From NCBI GenBank assembly GCA_039636795.1, contig CP143430.1, positions 2,046,001-2,110,000 of the forward strand: DNA of 64,000 nt, given 5' to 3'. The notes beneath the pieces were generated by a model. The model saw only the letters and a program-made list of their open reading frames with translations. It searched no databases and was not told where the DNA came from. A program made the translations under genes and the position numbers. Position 1 is the stretch's first letter; every line of letters begins with the position of its first letter. This DNA comes from Micrococcaceae bacterium Sec5.1. GTDB taxonomy: Bacteria; Actinomycetota; Actinomycetes; Actinomycetales; Micrococcaceae. This document shows positions 8,104-16,118 of the stretch, one piece after another.

Positions 8104-10707
8104 TTGAAGTATCTGCTTGGGAAAATTACTGCCTTCGTTACCGTTTTAATGGTCGTTTTTGGCGCACTTTTATTGGGGGTGCTCCACCTGGCTGCACCAG
8201 CACACGCCTACGAAGTGGCAACCAACCAGGCAAACATCACCGGTGGGGCGGCTATTTTGACGATGCCTGGATCTAATCTGACCACCACCTATGATCAATC
8301 CGGACTGACTGACCTCGTGGGCGCATCTTCGATGAATAGCCGGGGTTACGTTGGCTCCGATTTCACGCCAAGCCTTGCAACCACCGCTCCTGCGGTCGAG
8401 TTCTCATCGAACCTGATCAACAACTGCCCAGCGGTAGGCACCTGTACAGGCTTGGGGACCGTCACGATCGCTTTCAGTCAGCCGGTGCGGAATCCCGTGC
8501 TCAACATCGCTGGCCTCGGCGGATACGTCTTGAATGACATCGGCAATAACGGGACCGTCGACAAGCAGTCCCAGCAGCATGCTGTGCTGAATCTCGCAAC
8601 CGCGGGGTTGACGATGACCAAGCTCTCCGGTGGAAATCTTTCCGTCTCTGGGAACTCGATCACCACCACCAACGACAACGCCGGAACGGCGTGTAATACG
8701 AGTGTGCAGACCGGCACGCCGGACCCCGTCGACGCCCAGGCGACCGCTGGCTGCGGTTCGGCCCGCATCAACGGAACCGTCACCACTCTGAGCTTCAACA
8801 TCAGTGCTGTTTTTGTCCAAACCATTGCTGCCTTGCCGGCCTACACAATCAATGACAGTACGGACCCATTGCACAACAGAGACAACTTCGTCATGGCGGT
8901 GACGGTGCCCCAGGATTTCGGTGACGCCCCGCCCAGTTATGACCAGGGCAGTGCCGCCCGGGCTGTTCTGTCGGATGTGACGCTTGGGCCGAATGTCACT
9001 GAGGACAACGCGACTGTGGTCAACGGCACCGCCTCGCCGAACGCGGGTACGACGGCGGCCCAGGACCTGATGGACGACGGCGTGACGCTCGCACCGATGA
9101 CGCAGGGCGCCACGAGCTACTCCACAACCGTGGCGATCAGTGCAGCCAGCAAGCCCGGCAGGACCTGTGGGTGGATTGATTTTAACAAGAACGGGAAATT
9201 CGACAACCCTGCCGAGCAGGCCTGCGCCTCCTTCCAGCCCGGAGCCACGACCGCGACACTGACCTGGGCGTCGATCGCTCCCGTGACTGCCGGGACGACG
9301 TATGCGCGGTTCCGGATCGGTTACACGGCCAGCCAGATCGAGTCTCCGATCGGTGGATCCGATTCCGGGGAAGTGGAAGATTACATCTTCACGATCGCTG
9401 CCGCTGCTCCGGCGATCACGTTGGTGAAGACGGTGAACAAGACCACGCTGGTGGCCGGTGAAACGGCCACGTACACGTTCGTGGCGAAAAACACGGGCAA
9501 CGTGACGCTGACCTCGGTGGTCATCGCCGAGACGCAGTTCTCCGGAACCGGCACGATGTCGGCCCTGTCCTACACCTGGCCTGGCCTTCCCGGGATTCTT
9601 TTGCCGGGGCAGTCCGTGACCGCGACCGCGACATATGTGGTCACGGCGCCGGATGTCACCACGGGGTTGCTGACCAACACGGCGAAGGTCACCGGGAACC
9701 CGCCCCTGGGCTTGCCCGTCACGGCAACGGACGACGCGCAGGTCACCGCACCGCCGGCGTGGAAGATCAAAAAGACCGCCACGGTCAACGGAGGAGTTCC
9801 CGCGAACGGGTCTGTCACCCCGGGGCAGACCATCGTGTACACGGTCACGGCCACCAGTATCAGCGGCACCATCACCGGCGTTGTCCTGAAGGACAACCTG
9901 GGGGAGGTCCTGGATGACGCGACGTTCGTTCCCGGGTCAGCGTCCCTGGTGATCGGCACGGGAACACCCGTGGCGGTAGCCAATCCCGTACCGCCATCCA
10001 CCCTGCTGAGCACTGCACCGTTCACGTTGCCGGCCGGGCAGACGGCGACCTTGAAGTACAGCGTCGTGGTCAAGGCCGGGGCGTGGAATAAGGAGCTTGT
10101 CAACATGGTGACGGGCACGGCGACCACCACGCCACCGCAGACGTGCGCACCAGGCTCCAGCGGGCCGGGCCCTGACTGCACCACCACGCACCGCACCCCG
10201 GGCAAGGTGTTGATCGAGAAGATCGGCGAGTCCTCCGGCGGCACCTGGGTGCCGATGGCCGGCTCCACCTGGGCCGTGCACGTCGATAACAACGGCGCCC
10301 CCGGCGCTGTGCTGGGAAGCCCGGCCGTGACTGCCGTGGCCGGGCAAACCGGCCGGTTCCAGCTCGAAGGAATCCAGCCCGGCACGTACTGGCTTGCAGA
10401 AACCAAGGCCCCGGCCGGGTTCAGCTTGCTCGCCGAACCGGTGAAATTCACCATCGCCACCACCGGTGCCGTGACCCTGGGCCAGGGTTCCCAGGGACAA
10501 GGCGCCGGTAGTGGGGTCGTGACCAGCACCGACGCGGACGGTGACGGGATCTTCCTGCTCACGGTCCGGGACGTGCCGGCACTGAAGTTGCCCGAGTCCG
10601 GCGGCATCGGCTGGTGGCCCTTCACCACCACCGGATCAGCCCTCCTGATCGGCGCCCTCGCACTGACCCTGGCCGCCAACCGCCGCCGACAGCACGAGTC
10701 CATCTAG
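8104..10707 (+). CDS. LPxTG-type cell-wall-anchored surface protein (SpaA-type pilus tip or adhesin)
   Basis: The TTG at 8104 was chosen because GGAGA lies 6 bases upstream and it yields a clean signal peptide: MKYLLGKITAF, a hydrophobic core, cleavage after APAHA near residue 35. Domains in order over 867 residues: a secreted N-terminal region; a GEVED-type module (DFGDAPPSYD at 271, WIDFNKNGKFDNP, GSDSGEVEDY near 420); two DUF11-like beta domains (about 438-545 and 553-690); a SpaA/Cna-B prealbumin-like domain from about 700 with YWLAETKAPAGF; the sorting signal LPESG at 829; a membrane helix and a basic tail. With the major pilin next door it is probably the tip or minor subunit joined by a class C sortase. 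No sortase gene is near. Confidence 0.85.
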   Translation: MKYLLGKITAFVTVLMVVFGALLLGVLHLAAPAHAYEVATNQANITGGAAILTMPGSNLTTTYDQSGLTDLVGASSMNSRGYVGSDFTPSLATTAPAVEFSSNLINNCPAVGTCTGLGTVTIAFSQPVRNPVLNIAGLGGYVLNDIGNNGTVDKQSQQHAVLNLATAGLTMTKLSGGNLSVSGNSITTTNDNAGTACNTSVQTGTPDPVDAQATAGCGSARINGTVTTLSFNISAVFVQTIAALPAYTINDSTDPLHNRDNFVMAVTVPQDFGDAPPSYDQGSAARAVLSDVTLGPNVTEDNATVVNGTASPNAGTTAAQDLMDDGVTLAPMTQGATSYSTTVAISAASKPGRTCGWIDFNKNGKFDNPAEQACASFQPGATTATLTWASIAPVTAGTTYARFRIGYTASQIESPIGGSDSGEVEDYIFTIAAAAPAITLVKTVNKTTLVAGETATYTFVAKNTGNVTLTSVVIAETQFSGTGTMSALSYTWPGLPGILLPGQSVTATATYVVTAPDVTTGLLTNTAKVTGNPPLGLPVTATDDAQVTAPPAWKIKKTATVNGGVPANGSVTPGQTIVYTVTATSISGTITGVVLKDNLGEVLDDATFVPGSASLVIGTGTPVAVANPVPPSTLLSTAPFTLPAGQTATLKYSVVVKAGAWNKELVNMVTGTATTTPPQTCAPGSSGPGPDCTTTHRTPGKVLIEKIGESSGGTWVPMAGSTWAVHVDNNGAPGAVLGSPAVTAVAGQTGRFQLEGIQPGTYWLAETKAPAGFSLLAEPVKFTIATTGAVTLGQGSQGQGAGSGVVTSTDADGDGIFLLTVRDVPALKLPESGGIGWWPFTTTGSALLIGALALTLAANRRRQHESI

Positions 10708-10809
10708 AGTTCCGCGGTCAGAGCAATCCTGCGTGGCCGCGCACCAAATGTTCATTTCCGAGCATCAGCACCACCACTAGAAATCATCACGATGAAAGAG
10801 GAAAACACA

Positions 10810-12291
10810 GTGAGTAATCACCACACCGGGCGGCTTTGGAAGACCGCCGCCGCTACGATCGCCGGGGCGGTGTTGGCGATGTCCTTCTCCGTGGCCCCGG
10901 CCTCGGCTGCGCCCCTGGTTGACTGGAACAAGACCGGGTCCATCACGGTCCACAAGTTCGAACGCCCCGCCACCCCGACGGGCCTGCCGAACAACGGCAC
11001 GTCCGTGGACACCACCGGCCTGACACCGTTGGCCGGTATCGAGTTCACGATCCAGCAGGTCAACACCATCGACCTGTCCACCAACGCCGGCTGGGACGCC
11101 GCCCACAACCTCTCGGGCGTGTTCGCCCCGGCCAACCCCGCGGGCTCGATCACTGGCGCCGGGTACACCCTGGGCGCTGCCCAGGCGAAAACCACCGACG
11201 CTGCCGGGACCGCCGGTTTCACCGCACTGCCGGTGGGCCTGTACCTGGTGACGGAAACGAACTACCCCGCCGGTGTGACGCCGTCGGCACCGTTCCTGGT
11301 GTCCGTGCCGTTGACGGACCCGGATAACAAGGACAACTGGATCTACGACGTCCACGTCTACCCGAAGAACTCCGTTGCCGGGGCCGAGAAGACCGTCACG
11401 GACGCCCCTGACGTCAAGCTCGGGGACCAGATCGACTTCACCATCACCGGTGACATCCCGAACGAAGCCGTCATCGATGGCTACAAAATCGTGGACGTCC
11501 TGGACCCGAAACTGACCTACGTCGGCGCGTCCGCGACCCTCGTTGACGGCACGCCCATCACGGCAAGCACGGACTACACCGTGAGCTTCGACGCCGCGAC
11601 CAACACCGTCTCAGTTGTTTTCACTACCGCCGGCCGTGCGAAACTGGCTGCACATACCGACACCCGTGTGCAGGTCATGGTGAACACCAAGGTCAACACC
11701 ATCGGCGAAATCGAAAACGAAGCCGTCGTCTACCCGAACGCTGCCAGCTTCACCACCACCCCGGGCCAGCCCGGCGGCCCGATCGTCACGCCCCCGGTCG
11801 TGACCAAGTGGGGCGAAATGACGCTGCAGAAGGTCAACGAGAACGGTGCAGCCCTTGCCGGTGCCGCGTTCTCCGTCTACACCAATGAAGCCGACGCGAA
11901 GGCCGGCACGAACCCGGTGGACCTCAACGGCCAGACGGTCTTCACCGTCGCCGCTGACGGCACCCTGACGATCTCGGGCCTGCGGTACTCGGACTGGGCC
12001 AACGGCGCAGCCGTGGCACCCGGAACCCCGGACTACCGCACGTACTACCTGGTGGAGACCACCGCCCCGGCAGGCTATGAACTGCTCGCCGAGCCGGTCT
12101 CCTTCCTGATCAACGCCGCCACCACCACGGTCGGCATCGACCTTGAAGTGAAGAACATCCCCTCCAACAGCGGCTTCCAGCTGCCGCTGACCGGTGGCGT
12201 CGGAACCGGCATCCTCTACGCAGCCGGTGCCCTCCTCGTCGTCGGCGCAGCCCTGATGTTCGTCCGCAACCGCCGCACCAGCAACAACTAA
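10810..12291 (+). CDS. SpaH/EbpB-family LPxTG-anchored major pilin
   Basis: This 493-residue pilus backbone subunit starts at GTG 10810, chosen for the GAGGA site 7-8 bases upstream; an ATG at 10792 precedes that site. The signal peptide ends near APASA. The N-terminal D1 domain carries the pilin motif W177...VHVYPK, with Lys186 as the likely isopeptide-forming lysine. Further on are an SpaA-type fimbrial isopeptide domain, the E-box YYLVETTAPAGY (Glu416), the sorting signal LPLTG at 458, a membrane helix and the tail RNRRTSNN. Class C sortases join the threonine of LPLTG to the pilin lysine of the next subunit. It follows the surface protein by about 100 bp and ends at two strong hairpins. 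Confidence 0.92.
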   Translation: MSNHHTGRLWKTAAATIAGAVLAMSFSVAPASAAPLVDWNKTGSITVHKFERPATPTGLPNNGTSVDTTGLTPLAGIEFTIQQVNTIDLSTNAGWDAAHNLSGVFAPANPAGSITGAGYTLGAAQAKTTDAAGTAGFTALPVGLYLVTETNYPAGVTPSAPFLVSVPLTDPDNKDNWIYDVHVYPKNSVAGAEKTVTDAPDVKLGDQIDFTITGDIPNEAVIDGYKIVDVLDPKLTYVGASATLVDGTPITASTDYTVSFDAATNTVSVVFTTAGRAKLAAHTDTRVQVMVNTKVNTIGEIENEAVVYPNAASFTTTPGQPGGPIVTPPVVTKWGEMTLQKVNENGAALAGAAFSVYTNEADAKAGTNPVDLNGQTVFTVAADGTLTISGLRYSDWANGAAVAPGTPDYRTYYLVETTAPAGYELLAEPVSFLINAATTTVGIDLEVKNIPSNSGFQLPLTGGVGTGILYAAGALLVVGAALMFVRNRRTSNN

Positions 12292-12330
12292 CACCAACAC
12301 ACCAGCAACAGCACCACCGCTGGTAAGCAA

Positions 12331-12365
12331 CACTGCGGGGGCCGCTACCCGCGGCCCCCGCAGTG
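12331..12365 (+). terminator. Perfect 15-bp hairpin after the pilin gene
   Basis: Arms 12331-12345 (CACTGCGGGGGCCGC) and 12351-12365 are exact reverse complements around a 5-base loop TACCC. It lies 40 bp after the pilin stop. There is no T-run, so it is either a high-GC actinobacterial terminator or an mRNA 3'-end stabiliser. Confidence 0.75.
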
Positions 12366-12369
12366 ACCC

Positions 12370-12408
12370 AAGTGGGGAAGAACGCCAACCACGCGCTCTT
12401 CCCCACTT
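12370..12408 (+). terminator. Second hairpin after the pilin gene
   Basis: Arms 12370-12381 (AAGTGGGGAAGA) and 12397-12408 (TCTTCCCCACTT) pair perfectly over 12 bp with a 15-base loop. It sits directly behind the first hairpin, forming a tandem stop. No T-run follows on either strand. Confidence 0.65.
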
Positions 12409-12836
12409 GCATTCCCCACCGGAAGCGCCGAGTCTCAAGCCGGTGATGACCAATTGCATCGCCGTGAGCGCAAGGTTTCTACGGAAATGGAATCCGGCGA
12501 ACCACACGTCGATGAAGACGGCTCCTGTACGTTCACGAATGATTCCCCATTCATCTATTAGTCACGGCTCGTGAATAGTGGACATGGCCGAGGAAATTGC
12601 ATGAGAATTGAACCCAACGCTTGATACGGCCGAAAGGTTGTCGCTAGGTCCATCGCGCGAACAGCTCTTATCGGAATACGTTCATATGGAAATGAATCTG
12701 CTTGGATTCTTACCAGCTGAGGAACGCCGTCCTTGGTACGATGGCGGCAGAGCTTTACGGATGATTGCCGCCGCATAGCCTAAGAAGTGGCACATGACTC
12801 AACTAGTAGAGACGGTCACTAAAAGGGGGAAGCCAA
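12409..12836. other. Intergenic, no supported gene
   Basis: About 430 bp, noticeably AT-richer near 12540-12780 than its surroundings. Short frames on both strands lack ribosome sites or recognisable products. It probably carries the promoter for the membrane gene at 12837. Confidence 0.5.
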
Positions 12837-13214
12837 ATGAGCACGTCGCCTGTTGTACGTCATTCGTTGTCCACACAAACCCGATGGGTCGCTTTCGCAC
12901 TTGCCCTGATGGAAGTTTTTGTTGTCATTGTCGTGGGTGCTTTTTCATCGCCCGGCGGACTTCAGCTGATTTCCGCTCTGGCCTTCATCCCTGTGGCTAT
13001 TTTGCTTGGACTGGTCGTGCAAGGACACTTCCCTTCGTCAAAGCGGCTGTTGGCCTACAGCCTGACTCCGATCGCTGGTGCGTTGGTCGTGGTGACCGTT
13101 CTTTTGGGTACGGTCCTTTTTGCCGGAGCTATGGCTTGGTGGATAGCAGGCGCAGTTCTGTGTGCGCTTCCGTTTCTTGCCTTCTTCCGGTTCGTCGCCG
13201 TCGAGGGGGAGTAA
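12837..13214 (+). CDS. Small hypothetical membrane protein (about four helices)
   Basis: The 125-residue protein is preceded by a clear AGGGGGAAG ribosome site 5-6 bases before the ATG. Predicted helices lie near residues 18-38 (WVAFALALMEVFVVIVVGAF), 43-62, 70-95 and 98-118, with a short acidic C-terminus. I do not recognise a named family. It is a monocistronic unit between the pilus locus and the nuclease gene. Confidence 0.65.
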   Translation: MSTSPVVRHSLSTQTRWVAFALALMEVFVVIVVGAFSSPGGLQLISALAFIPVAILLGLVVQGHFPSSKRLLAYSLTPIAGALVVVTVLLGTVLFAGAMAWWIAGAVLCALPFLAFFRFVAVEGE

Positions 13215-13422
13215 GTACCTTTTTCCGGGTGTGTGCGTTCAGCACTGAGTACAAGCCTGATTCAGGCACCTACAGGGGCCTATCGCGAAGTTCATAATTG
13301 CGCGCCCGCTGATCGATCCATCGTTTGGACTGATGAGACTCAGTCCGGACGGTTTTTTCCGTCTCAGGACACGGCTGGAGCATTCCGCGTCACAAAAATG
13401 CCCGCCAGTGCACAGCATCAAC

Positions 13423-13593
13423 ATGAGTGGATCAACAGAAGCTGAAGACTCCAAGGCACTCCTGAAGGACTTGGCCACAACGTCGCCCATCCTCGCGGCA
13501 AAGCTCGCCCGCCTGCCGCTTGAACAAGCGGCCATGATTTTTGGTGAATGGTCCACCGAAGGCGGTATATGCACAGGCACGTCTGGCGGCTGA
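13423..13593 (+). pseudogene. Short helical ORF, possibly frameshifted remnant
   Basis: The 56-codon frame starts MSGSTEAEDSKALLKDLATTSP and has a convincing amphipathic stretch (LAAKLARLPLEQAAMIFGEW) before ending in low-quality GICTGTSGG. From about 13569 the +1 frame continues with natural-looking sequence YAQARLAAEGNSVGAL and runs into the nuclease frame. A 1- or 2-bp indel near 13566-13570 could therefore have split an originally longer N-terminal segment or small gene. No good ribosome site is visible at 13423. Confidence 0.35.
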
Positions 13594-13630
13594 GGGGAAT
13601 TCTGTCGGTGCTCTGTGTCAGAGTCTTTAT

Positions 13631-14578
13631 ATGACTGCTCCACTTCTTGCCCACGCTACCGACTACGGACGTATGTACGCCCGCTCCACAACAGAGCAAT
13701 TCTCTGTGCCCTCCATCACCACGGTGATAGGGCAGCAGGCGCACTCCCTGGACGGTTGGTTCAGTTATATGGGAGCAAGCAGCTTGGCCGCAGATCCCGA
13801 ACTTCCCGCCGTGCTTGGCAGCCCGGCAAGGATCCGGCAGGCGGTCAATAAGGCCTCCAAAGCTGCTGAGGCCTACAGGGACCAAGCTGCGGCAAGGGGC
13901 GATCGCGTCCACAACTACTGTGAGCAGGTAGCCCTTCGCGCCCTGGGTCGTCCGCATCGGATGCAGGAATGCCGCGATGAGCTTGCCTCCCACGGTGAAC
14001 AGGCCTTTGCGGCGCGCTTCGACGAATGGTGGGAACTGTACAAAGTGGAGCCGCTTGCTCCGGAAATCACTGTCTGGAACAAGACCGTTGGCTATGCCGG
14101 CACCCTGGACCTCGTTGCGCGGATTAACGGGCGCATCTGCCTGATCGATTACAAGACCAAGGGCACTACACGCGATGGCACTGTTAAGGCCCTCGACGAC
14201 AAAGTCGTGATGCAACTTGTGGCGGGGATGAAAGCGGAAGAGAGCCTCGTGGACCCGGTAGCGGGGGAGTGGGAGGCATGGAAGTTTGGCGAGAACCCTA
14301 TGTTGTTGGCGGTCGCCATCGGAGAAACCGAAGTGAGGCCCCAGCGAGCCAACCCGGATGTCCTGAAGCACCATTGGTGGAAGTTCTGCGCCCTGAGGCG
14401 CGTCTGGGAGATGTCAGCTGATGTTACTGCGGCCGGTCAGGCGCTCATGCCCGTCCCGCCGCCGTCGTTCGTGTCACCGTCGTTGGAGTCCGCGTCGCTG
14501 GTGCCTGCTGGCGCAGCGACTGCCACTGCTGGCGCTGGAGACAACGGCAGTAGCCTGCACTCAACTAAACTGGCCTAG
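13631..14578 (+). CDS. PD-(D/E)XK nuclease family protein (RecB/Cas4-like)
   Basis: About 315 residues from the ATG at 13631. The middle carries the nuclease signature: VGYAGTLDLVARINGRICLIDYKTKGTTR, with an aspartate in GTLDL followed by the D-Y-K of ICLIDYKTK. A QLVAGMKAEESL helix follows, as in RecB-type exonuclease domains, and the C-terminus is a Pro/Ser/Ala-rich tail. The frame is open further upstream to a TTG at 13541, so the true start is uncertain. It precedes def by 50 bp in the same direction. A role in DNA repair or processing is expected from the family; no partner helicase is nearby. Confidence 0.75.
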   Translation: MTAPLLAHATDYGRMYARSTTEQFSVPSITTVIGQQAHSLDGWFSYMGASSLAADPELPAVLGSPARIRQAVNKASKAAEAYRDQAAARGDRVHNYCEQVALRALGRPHRMQECRDELASHGEQAFAARFDEWWELYKVEPLAPEITVWNKTVGYAGTLDLVARINGRICLIDYKTKGTTRDGTVKALDDKVVMQLVAGMKAEESLVDPVAGEWEAWKFGENPMLLAVAIGETEVRPQRANPDVLKHHWWKFCALRRVWEMSADVTAAGQALMPVPPPSFVSPSLESASLVPAGAATATAGAGDNGSSLHSTKLA

Positions 14579-14628
14579 GCTCCGCAACAGCCGGACCAGA
14601 GTGTGACGATCGTGAGGACTGACAGCAG

Positions 14629-15201
14629 ATGGCAATTTTGAGTATCCGAATCATTGGGGATCCGGTGTTGCGAACCGTAGCCGATCCCGTCGCTGAATTC
14701 GGTCCGGAGCTCGCCAAGCTGGTAGCCGACATGATGGAAACCATGGAGGACGTGGAAGGCGCAGGCCTTGCAGCTCCCCAGGTGGGCGTCAGCAAGCGGG
14801 TCTTCACCTACCGCATTGCCGGTGTAGAGGGACACATCATCAACCCGATCCTTGACAACAGCGAAGATTTCCAGCCCGACGAAGTTGAGGGCTGCCTCTC
14901 CATACCCGGCCTTGGTTTCCCCGTGCGCCGACACCGGGCAACGCGCGCCACGGGTGTGGATCTCAATGGCAATCCGGTAGAGGTTGAAGCCGAAGGTATG
15001 CTGGCACGTTGCTTCCAGCACGAGACCGATCACCTCGACGGCGTCCTTTTCACGGACAGGCTTGAGGGCGAAGACCGGAAAGCCGCGCTGCGTGCCATCC
15101 GAAACGCGAACTACCACGCTGTGACTGAGCAGACCACATCCAAGCGGGCAAGCTCTGTTGGTTCCAGCTTTGGTGCCGGCAGTTTCGGGGCTCCCGAGTG
15201 A
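14629..15201 (+). CDS. def: Peptide deformylase
   Basis: Removes the N-formyl group from nascent proteins. All three family motifs are present in the 190-residue protein: GAGLAAPQVG, EGCLSIPG (metal Cys) and QHETDHLDG (HExxH metal site). The length fits a type I enzyme with a C-terminal Ser/Gly tail of about 20 residues. It overlaps fmt by GTGA, so the formyl-adding and formyl-removing enzymes are translationally coupled. The ribosome site is weak (GAGG about 13 bases upstream). Confidence 0.97.
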   Translation: MAILSIRIIGDPVLRTVADPVAEFGPELAKLVADMMETMEDVEGAGLAAPQVGVSKRVFTYRIAGVEGHIINPILDNSEDFQPDEVEGCLSIPGLGFPVRRHRATRATGVDLNGNPVEVEAEGMLARCFQHETDHLDGVLFTDRLEGEDRKAALRAIRNANYHAVTEQTTSKRASSVGSSFGAGSFGAPE

Positions 15202-16118
15202 GGGTTCTCTATGCAGGAACCCCGGCCGTTGCCGTTCCGTCCTTGGACGCCCTGGTCAAAGCCGGCTTTGACGTCGTTGCAGTCCTGACGCGCCCGGATG
15301 CGCCGTTAGGACGCAAACGGGTCCTGACGCCGTCGCCGGTTGCCGCCCGGGCGGAGGAACTCGGCATCGAGATCATTCGCGCTGCCAAGGTGGATGCTGA
15401 CACTACGGCTCGAATTGCTGAAATTGCTCCGGATGTAGCCGCCATCGTGGCTTATGGGGGAATCGTTCCCCGCGCTGCCCTGGGCGTTCCCCGGCTTGGC
15501 TGGGTCAATCTCCACTTCTCGCTTCTTCCCGCGTGGCGTGGTGCGGCTCCCGTGCAGCGCTCCATCATCGCGGGTGACGACTTCACGGGGGCGGCTACCT
15601 TCCAACTGGAAGAAGGGCTGGACACCGGCCCTGTGTTTGGCACGCTAACCGAAACCGTGCGGCCGGATGACAGTGCTGGCGATCTTCTCGAGCGTCTTTC
15701 CCTGAGTGGTGCCGTCCTCCTCAGCCAGACGCTGTCCGCCATCGACGCCGGTCAGGCGGCGCCGCAGCCGCAGACGGGCGAGGTATCCCTGGCCCCCAAG
15801 CTGTCGCTCGAGGACGGACGGTTGGACTGGCAGCAGCCGGCCCTTGCCCTGAATCGAAGGGCGCGCGGCGTTACGCCCGAGCCCGGCGCGTGGACAACGT
15901 TGGAGGGGGAAAGGATCAAGCTTGAACCCGTCGCACTCCGACCCGATGTCAAGGACATTGCTCCTGGAGCCATCCGCGTTGATGGAAAGACCGTGCTGGT
16001 AGGGACTGGCTCCCACGCGGTGGAACTGGGGCGGATTCAACCCGCCGGCAAAAAGATGATGTCGTCGGCCGACTGGGCCCGCGGCTTGGCTGCACCTGAG
16101 AAAGTGGTATTCGAATGA
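15198..16118 (+). CDS. fmt: Methionyl-tRNA formyltransferase
   Basis: Transfers formyl from 10-formyltetrahydrofolate to Met-tRNA(fMet) for initiation. The 306-residue protein starts at GTG with MRVLYAGTPAVAVPSL, has the loop HFSLLPAWRGAAPVQRSI (the Asn/His folate-site region) and EEGLDTGPVF, and a C-terminal OB-like domain from about residue 205. The start overlaps the def stop and the stop overlaps the rsmB start (ATGA), giving a tight def-fmt-rsmB operon. Confidence 0.97.
   Translation: MRVLYAGTPAVAVPSLDALVKAGFDVVAVLTRPDAPLGRKRVLTPSPVAARAEELGIEIIRAAKVDADTTARIAEIAPDVAAIVAYGGIVPRAALGVPRLGWVNLHFSLLPAWRGAAPVQRSIIAGDDFTGAATFQLEEGLDTGPVFGTLTETVRPDDSAGDLLERLSLSGAVLLSQTLSAIDAGQAAPQPQTGEVSLAPKLSLEDGRLDWQQPALALNRRARGVTPEPGAWTTLEGERIKLEPVALRPDVKDIAPGAIRVDGKTVLVGTGSHAVELGRIQPAGKKMMSSADWARGLAAPEKVVFE

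Noticed and set aside
13239..13643. 134-codon minus-strand frame over the short ORF and nuclease start
   Set aside because: Cys/Ser/Arg-rich product without family signal, lying opposite a better plus-strand candidate.
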